Of a DNA stretch of 64,000 nucleotides, positions 58,111-64,000 are shown one piece after another. The position numbers were made by a program, and so were the translations under genes. This DNA comes from Linepithema humile (lineage: Eukaryota; Arthropoda; Insecta; Hymenoptera; Formicidae): contig NC_090128.1 in NCBI RefSeq assembly GCF_040581485.1, forward strand, positions 45,724,931 to 45,788,930, given 5' to 3'. Numbering within the stretch: position 1 is the first letter of the stretch; each line of letters opens with the position of its first letter. Below the pieces are notes generated by a model that saw nothing but the letters and a program-made list of their open reading frames with translations, made no database searches and was not told the origin of the DNA.

Positions 58111-59101
58111 CTGTAATTACATGACGAGGTTTCACAACACAAATCGTAAACTATCATGACAGAAAGAAATAAACAAACTTCAATGTCACTTGCTTACCTT
58201 GTTCCAGCATCAAGAAGGGCTTTATATTTGCCCATGCAGTATTCGTAAATTCTTGCAGAGTGACTTCCTTCTTCTCGCCGAGGAAGTAAGATGCTTCTTC
58301 CTCCGACACAGCTCCATCCCTGTTTTTATCAAACGTGGCCCTGGTCTGTAACTCCTCTATTGTTATCGTGCCACTGGCGTCTGAATCCAGTATCTTGAAG
58401 TAATCCTCAGCCTCGGTCAATTCTTCCTCCTCCTCGCCAGCCTCTTGCGCCGGCGGTTGCTCCGGTTCAATGGGCTTGTACTTTTCCAACGCCAAACTCT
58501 CCCGTTCCTCCACCCGCGTCTTCAGTAACTCCTTCTCTTTCTTCGTTAATTGCGCCTCTTCGTAATCGGTCCTCAACTTCGTCAAACGCGTCTGATGCTC
58601 TGCCTTGATGGATTTGCCCTTTGTCACCAGTTCAAGGCGCAGCTTGTTACCTTCGCGCACCAGTTGCTCCGCCTTCTGCTGCTCCAAGCGTGCCTCCCTG
58701 CCCAACTCGCTGCAATTGTTCACACAGTCCACCTTGGACGCGTACTCGTCGCTCGTGTCGCAGCAGTCGCACACACCATCGTTTACCCATGACGACGGTA
58801 TGTAAGCTGGCTTGTGACCGGCGTTCTCGCAGTAGAATTTACCGTTCACACACGCCGCCGTGCCGGGCTCATCGCTGCCGTCCCAACAGTCGCAGTAGTC
58901 ATCGTTCACCTTCGTGAACGGTATCAACCGACTGCCGTCGAAGCATTCGAAATCGCGGTCCGGCGGATACAGCGAGTTCTTCGACACCGGTATGCCGCGT
59001 ATCTGCAACACGCCCGACTCGACTACGTAGCTCGACGTGTAAACGGCTAGCAGGAAGCACGCAAACAGACGCAACGCGTGATTATTGTTCATCCTATCCA
59101 T
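57431..59101 (-). CDS. PRKCSH: Glucosidase II beta subunit (GlcII-beta, PRKCSH/GCS2-beta)
   Basis: Regulatory subunit of ER alpha-glucosidase II, which trims glucose from N-linked glycans; the beta subunit retains the enzyme in the ER and binds mannose arms. Two exons (58198-59101 and 57431-58110) join in phase 1 across an 87-bp intron, giving 527 residues, like the vertebrate protein (about 528). Visible parts are: signal peptide about 1-29; two Cys-rich LDLa-like repeats about 53-84 and 91-130 (DDYCDCWDGSDE, DGVCDCCDTSDE); a charged coiled coil about 131-205; EF-hand loops at 239-250 (DSDASGTITIEE) and 258-269 (DKNRDGAVSEEE); an acidic stretch about 304-352; a second coiled coil; the six-Cys MRH mannose-binding domain about 412-513 ending RCEYAMEFSTPALC; and C-terminal HDEL. 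It is divergent from RNF11. An upstream frame overlaps its start, and Met4 is an alternative start. Confidence 0.97.
58198..59101 (-). CDS. PRKCSH: GlcII-beta exon 1
   Basis: Coding part from ATG (complement of 59099-59101) to donor CAAG|GTAAGC (58197 downward). It encodes the signal peptide, LDLa-like repeats, first coiled coil and EF-hands (residues 1-301 and one base of codon 302). Confidence 0.95.
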
Positions 59102-59411
59102 CCTCTGGCGCGCGAGGAAGTCTTTCAGTCACGTCACTCACTCCCAAGCGAATCTTTAAATGCGGGAATCTCCTCTTTTGAGGTTGGAATACTAACGTGA
59201 CACGACACCACGTTCCGTGATGTTCGATTACGTGGTGATCGCAACGATTGGCATCACTGACATTGCCAATTGTTACGTTTGAAAATTCTAGTGATATAAA
59301 GTGCATGGTAACATTTGTATTTTTTTCAGGACTGTCAGTAAATCCCTGATTGTTCGGCCAATCGTAATATGGCGTAGTCATATTGTGTTTTATTAACCGT
59401 TCGAAAAACAT
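59094..59411 (-). other. Upstream open frame overlapping the GlcII-beta start
   Basis: An ATG at 59409-59411 (complement) opens 105 codons ending at TAG inside GAGGATGGATAGGATG, so its stop overlaps the first GlcII-beta ATG and sits one base before its Met4 ATG. I recognise no family in the peptide. If the transcript starts upstream of 59,411 it would be a long overlapping uORF; if it starts nearer the gene, the frame is untranscribed or truncated. It could also be a chance frame. Confidence 0.25.
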
Positions 59412-60080
59412 CGGTCGACTCCAAAAGTGTCTTTTCACGAAGCGAGACGCGCTTTCGCGTTTTAATAACACAATACAAAGATACCAGGAGAAATCATGCG
59501 CCGATGCGTATCCGAGAAATTCATCAAAATGCAAAAATGGAGCACGGCTGTTTGACTATTTTCCATATTATTCCCTTCCGTTCGATAGTAGAGAAAATTA
59601 GGAACTTATTTAATCTGCACGTATGAATCGAGCTGACGTGAATGAAATTATCAGAATATATCAGAGATCGATGATTTTCCGCGTCGCCATTATGCGCGTC
59701 GCTTCCATCTGACGTACTCGCGCATCATGGCGGCGCTCAGCTGGTAGTGACCGTAGTGACTCGGCTGATGGTAGTCAGCGAGGGGTATGTGACGGCGGTG
59801 TCGAACGGCTGTTACGCGACGGGCAGAATCGCGAGTGTTGCTGATCGTGTTGGATTTGCGACGAATGTTATCGCGTGACGACGTGCCACGATAAGCAGCG
59901 TCTCAAGTAAAATGGCAATGAGCGCGGTCATACGAGCGTCATACGTCGTCGTTGCTCCGCTGTTGCCGTTCCTGTCCGGGCTTCTGTAATCGCGGGCGGA
60001 GGGGGACAAGTCGTGATCGGGGATCGCGCGAATGCGACGCGAGGACGACGAACAAAGCTGACAACTCGTCGCGAGTAAAC
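59102..60080. promoter_or_regulatory. Shared bidirectional promoter, GlcII-beta and RNF11
   Basis: 979 bp separate the two divergent start codons. Around 59,690-59,760 is a CpG-rich block with a TGACGTA element (CRE-like) and ATGGCGGC (YY1/Pho-like), and CpG density stays high to the RNF11 ATG. Neither TSS can be fixed from the sequence. Minus-strand frames opposite the RNF11 5' region are compositional. Confidence 0.55.
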
Positions 60081-60212
60081 ATGGGCAACTGCCTGAAGCG
60101 CGCCGCCGGCAATCAACAGGACAATACGACTCTGCTAAGCAACAATCCCGAGAACAACGTGTCCACCAGCGGATCCTCGCAGGAAGGCCTCGGACCGCCG
60201 ATTTCTTACAAC
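60081..60212 (+). CDS. RNF11: RNF11 exon 1
   Basis: Forty-four codons from ATGGGCAACTGC to donor TACAAC|GTAATT, phase 0. It carries the acylation motif and PPISY. Confidence 0.93.
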
Positions 60213-61138
60213 GTAATTCACCTATAACGTCATTTGCGTCGCTCTTATCGTCCGAGAAGTAGTGTTGCATTCCCCAGATTCATGATTTTCAACCGTGTCT
60301 TTGTGTTATCCATTTGCAATTTTTCTCTTCTCTTTGTCTCATCATAATGTTGTAGTCCACACATGATTTGACATGCTTCACCTTTTATACATGATTGCTT
60401 GATTTTAAATATAGAAATTGTATTTAAAATCAAGTAAAGGAACTTAAATGATTAGACCTTGTACTTTAGAATTTATGTGATTAATTATGATAACACAGTT
60501 TGATGTAATGTGATATTTTCTTTACAACTGGTTTTTTCTTATTTACAATTTTAATTATAAAATGCGGGAAAAAATGGAAAAATTTATTCATTAATTTTTA
60601 TTGGAATTTTATCTTATCAAATGTGATATAAAATTCTGAAACAAACATATTTCTATATCACAAATTTCAAGGATCCACAAGTAAAAATGTTGGATTAAAA
60701 ATAAAAGCCGAATATTAACAAGTATTTTGATGTTCACAGCAAGCAGCTTATTATCCATCAATCCCCATAAGAGAACGTCACCTGCAGTCCACCACCTTGA
60801 ATTTCGGTCGTGGAATTGGAGGCCACGGGATTGGAGTGAACCTAGTGCAGAGTAGCGGATCGGCTGGTTTGAGCGAAGAGGAGCAACAAGTGAGAATCGC
60901 TAAGCGTATTGGACTGATACAACATTTGCCGATGCGACAATACGATGGTATGAAGAAAGGCGAATGCGTAATATGCATGATGGAGCTGTTGGTGGGCGAG
61001 GAGGTGCGCTATTTACCGTGTATGCACACCTATCACGCAATCTGCATCGACGACTGGTTGCTACGCTCACTGACCTGTCCGTCCTGCATGGAGCCGGTGG
61101 ACGCGGCGCTAATTAGCTCATATCATCCGACTACTTAA
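60081..61138 (+). CDS. RNF11: RING finger protein 11 orthologue
   Basis: Small RING-H2 protein. The vertebrate orthologue works with Nedd4-family E3 ligases and the A20 complex on endosomal membranes. Two exons (60081-60212 and 60740-61138), phase 0, 176 residues (vertebrate about 154). MGNCLK provides an N-myristoylation Gly2 and palmitoylation Cys4. EEEQQVRIAKRIGLIQHLP at about 90-108 and the RING (C120, C123, C138, H140, H143, C146, C157, C160; ECVICMME and CPSCMEPVDAALISSY) match RNF11 closely. The N-terminal half is Asn/Ser-rich and has an insect-type insertion with a Gly-rich segment (NFGRGIGGHGIGVNLV). Where vertebrate RNF11 has PPPPY, this protein has PPISY, not a strict PPxY motif. 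Confidence 0.95.
60213..60739 (+). other. RNF11 intron
   Basis: A 527-bp AT-rich intron from GTAATT to GATGTTCACAG. Nothing else was seen. Confidence 0.85.
60740..61138 (+). CDS. RNF11: RNF11 exon 2
   Basis: Starts CAAGCAGCTTATTATCC (QAAYYPSIP) after TTCACAG, ends TAA at 61136-61138. It encodes the linker and RING-H2 domain. Confidence 0.95.
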   Translation, partial: QAAYYPSIPIRERHLQSTTLNFGRGIGGHGIGVNLVQSSGSAGLSEEEQQVRIAKRIGLIQHLPMRQYDGMKKGECVICMMELLVGEEVRYLPCMHTYHAICIDDWLLRSLTCPSCMEPVDAALISSYHPTT

Positions 61139-61605
61139 TAGCAGCGTGAGGAGGCGCATTATTGATTTAGCTGATTTTTCGGTCAGCGAATCGGATTTAA
61201 ATTATCAGGCTAAGCATGTGAAGCGAGTAAAGAGCGTGAGTGAGAGAGAAAGAGAGAGAGAAAGTCGCTACTTTTGCTATAGAGCGTATAAAGGCTTCTG
61301 GTTAATAGAGAGACCGTGTGTTAATGGCCTGACTGTATTTCGCCGTTACACCCGATATATACGTGCGCGTGCGTGCTGTTTAATAATAATCTGTTCCACA
61401 ATACACACCTATTACATCCGCAAGTATGTTTTAGATCGTTTCCTGCGAGCGAAGAGAGCGTGGAGATTTTATTTTAATTAAATCCCTGTTAAACATCACA
61501 CGTCCCAGAATCCTTTCATGTAGTGAGTTCAATCGCTTGTACATTGATTTCCTATTAGAAGAAGCAATGAAGGAGAGGTAGGAGGCAAACTCGATGTAAA
61601 CGTGC

Positions 61606-61611
61606 AATAAA
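61606..61611 (+). terminator. Candidate poly(A) signal, RNF11 (proximal)
   Basis: AATAAA in GTGCAATAAAGCG, 468 bp after the stop codon. Confidence 0.45.
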
Positions 61612-61661
61612 GCGTTGAGTAAAGCTTCCTGTACACCGTTAAGTATAGTCAAAACAATAAG

Positions 61662-61664
<3 letters not shown>

Positions 61665-61710
<46 letters not shown>

Positions 61711-61711
61711 G
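61665..61711. repeat. (TA)n microsatellite
   Basis: TA dinucleotide runs interrupted by two TACA units, in the RNF11 3' region. Confidence 0.9.
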
Positions 61712-62434
61712 CTTAGTAATGAGATAAGATGTGCGACATGTGCGAAAATTACTGTATCCTTTATATTCCTCTTACGACTTATGTAACGCAATATCTCTGT
61801 GCAAATGTTCGACGAATCTATGCAAATTGTTCTTCCCTCTTTTTTTTTTCACGCTAAATTTTTACGATTGCATCATTTGAATCCGGATAACATATCTATA
61901 TTCTTAGATAAAACGAATTAAAATAATTTGTAGTTTTATCGAGACAAGACTTCGCTTCTGGATGCAGACTATTGTTTGTGCACGGGCACGACAAACTAAT
62001 AGTTCGATTTTAAAACCACGAAATTATGAAAAAGTGCACACACGACAATTGAGAAATATATTTTTCACGATAAAGAAAGAGCTGTCTCTAAAGATGTTCG
62101 TGACGTTTCAATTTTTTTATGTCTCTCGTATGTGTTACAAAAATTGCTTAAACTACTATCGCTGTTGCGCAATCAAACTTGGAATATTTTTCATTTAGAT
62201 AACATGTACAGAGAGAGTATGTTGCTTCATTGTATGTTGCGGTTTATTATATTGATAGTGCGGGGGCATGTATAGCAACGAATAAAACAAGAAAAAAAAC
62301 CAGAGAGAGAAAGGGAGAAAGATAAAATGCGATAAATAATCCACTGTTGAATACGATGCTAACAATGGGCTACGTAACTTAGATTCTATTGTTGATTTAG
62401 TGAAGCTTGTTAAACTAACTTTTGCTGCGATCAC

Positions 62435-62440
62435 AATAAA
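62435..62440 (+). terminator. Candidate poly(A) signal, RNF11 (distal)
   Basis: AATAAA in CACAATAAAGCAGTG, 1.3 kb after the stop codon. Confidence 0.4.
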
Positions 62441-62991
62441 GCAGTGAACACGTTCAGTTCCGTTAAGTAAAACTATAGAGAGAGAGAGAGAAAGAGAGAT
62501 ATGTACAGTTTTTTCGCGTGATTTCGTGCGCGTTGGTGTATAATATGCGATAAAATAGTTTTACCGACTTGGAGCAAAGCAACATTTTGAACCAAGAAGA
62601 GGAAAACACAAGTAAACGTTTAATTTAACGGAAAGAAAACAAAAAGATGCTTAACAGTATGGTAGCGCTAAGTTTTTGTTTTACATGGAAGAATGATGCT
62701 GTGAAATAGTGATTTATTGACGAAGTACAGAAATATATAAATAATGATTTAATACACGAATATAAATATTTAGTACAAAATTTTGTGTTTTTAAAAAGAT
62801 GTCCTACTCGACGCAAAATTTCTCGGTCGAATGTTTAAATAAGAGCTATATTTGCAAATTCTAAATAGAGAGTAGCGTAATTTTATAAAAGAAAATACGC
62901 CGAAAAAGGCTAAACTTATAATTCTATCGGTTTTTTCTAAAGTAACGAAGAAAAAAAAAATAATCCGGTCGGTTTGTCCTGATGAGACGAG

Positions 62992-63059
62992 CGTGAACAG
63001 CGTTCGAGATGTATTGATCAGAGCATTACATCACTCCGTGATCTCGAGCGCTGTTTACG
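62992..63059 (+). ncRNA. MicroRNA-like stem-loop candidate
   Basis: The arms 62992-63011 (CGTGAACAGCGTTCGAGATG) and 63040-63059 (GATCTCGAGCGCTGTTTACG) pair over 19 bp without a bulge, including two G-U pairs, with a 28-nt loop. The length suits a microRNA precursor of about 70 nt, but I recognise no known microRNA seed. A competing inner stem (GATGTA with TACATC) exists. It could equally be a cruciform repeat. Confidence 0.3.
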
Positions 63060-64000
63060 TGATCAATCGCGCGGGGCATCACTGACAATCTGCCGGGCTA
63101 TATTATAATCGTAAGTCTCGATAATGACCATTGTATTTGGCTTGCGTTGTGAGAGAGATGATAATAAATATTTGATTGGAAAAGAAATTTCTAATTTCAT
63201 CGATCACTTTTCGAGTGATCTTTGCACAAAAGTACAGAACTTACGCTATTGTGTCGAACACGATGTCGCAATTCCCGAGAGAATAAAAACACAATCAGGG
63301 GGAGATTGAATTAAACGACACCACAATTATAAAAGTAAAAATATGAGAATTTTTAGTGTATTACATGTGTACTTACAGCAGGAATTCTTATCTAAATATG
63401 CCGTTGATCATTGTTAATGTCATTATTTACAATAACGATTCATTTGTAGGTCTGAAACAAATAACTATTCCTTTTTTTTTCCTCAATCGAGAAACGTCAT
63501 TAATATCAGTAGTAAAAAATTTTTGCTCATAACAGAGAAAGAAAATAGAGTATTCTTAATATTGTCAATATTTATAAATATCAAATTAAAATTTGCTAGC
63601 TGTATAATATGCTCTCCTGGCCAGATAAAAAATTAAGAACTACATTTTTTATTTGTACAAGCTGCACGAGATCTGAATCTGACAGCAATACAATTTTTTC
63701 TATATATATATATATATTCCTCCACATTTTCCCTGTTCGTTTACGCATTACTAGTCCATAAAAGAAAAGATTTTTCCCATTTTTATTTAGGCGCAAATGG
63801 ATTGAATTTGTCACTGCAATTGCGAATTGAATAACATTGAGTAATTTTTTCTACCGTCACATCTGAATCAGTAACGTGAATTATCTTCTTCCAAAATTAT
63901 CAAGAGAAAGTGAAATTTTACCTAGCAAGCAACTTATATTACGAAATTTTTACGTTTATTAAGTATGTACATACCTCGCGGGTATTTTAAATTGAAATAT

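Larger units (their letters stand above)
61139..64000 (+). other. RNF11 3' UTR and AT-rich downstream spacer
   Basis: No protein gene is supported. Poly(A) signals AATAAA occur at 61606-61611 and 62435-62440. TA repeats lie at 61,665-61,711, short GA runs near 61,245 and 62,478, and a stem-loop at 62,992-63,059. An ATG frame of 61 codons at 63,124-63,309 has no recognised similarity. Confidence 0.6.

Noticed and set aside
59812..60270. A 152-codon minus-strand frame opposite the RNF11 first exon
   Set aside because: It is antisense to a confirmed exon and CpG-rich promoter, with no recognisable product.
63124..63309. A 61-codon ATG frame downstream of RNF11
   Set aside because: Short, AT-rich surroundings, no similarity, no evidence of a promoter. 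A chance frame is the simpler view.

Overview
This window is eukaryotic nuclear DNA: spliced genes with GT-AG introns, introns of up to about 16 kb, many microsatellites and no bacterial gene organisation. The protein matches are animal. CpG is abundant rather than depleted, and long GA/CT tracts sit among AT-rich spacers, which suggests a hymenopteran insect, probably an ant. The species call is an inference from composition and gene content, not a proof.

Layout. Positions 1 to about 22.8 kb hold no gene I can support. They contain spacer, microsatellites, a degenerate tandem repeat near 1.7-2.3 kb, a perfect hairpin at 21.5 kb and a GC-rich block just before the first gene. From 22,800 to 54,485 (+) lies one large gene that I assign to the CRACD/CRACDL family (KIAA1211; DUF4592; actin regulators acting through capping protein). 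The upstream exons carry a basic Lys/Arg/Phe-rich stretch, SHDSVF and an EQIKTVI segment. The HRISVRPKNRR segment lies about 20 kb downstream, in the largest exon, so I join the two clusters across a 16-kb intron. Exon phases agree throughout and give about 1,054 residues. A separate ATG exon at 48,609 would give a shorter, about 881-residue isoform. The 1.4-kb exon encodes eight or nine Ser-rich, acidic repeats (core S-K-S-S-[DE]-S-[LF]-[DE]).

From 57,431 to 59,101 (-) lies the complete beta subunit of ER glucosidase II: two exons, 527 residues, LDLa-like repeats, two EF-hands, an MRH domain and a C-terminal HDEL. It is tail-to-tail with the CRACD-like gene and head-to-head with an RNF11 orthologue (60,081-61,138, +; 176 residues; MGNC acylation motif and a RING-H2 finger). 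The 979 bp between the two divergent start codons are a probable shared promoter. From 61,139 to the end are the RNF11 3' UTR and AT-rich spacer, including one microRNA-like hairpin.

The three genes do not form a pathway. Glucosidase II trims N-glycans in the ER, RNF11 is a membrane-tethered ubiquitin-ligase adaptor, and the CRACD-like protein is probably a cytoskeletal regulator. The most unusual material is inside the CRACD-like gene: the phospho-acidic repeat array, two apparently duplicated exons, an alternative first exon with its own tandem peptide repeat, a 189-bp GA tract 1.1 kb upstream of it, and three foldback elements in its introns.
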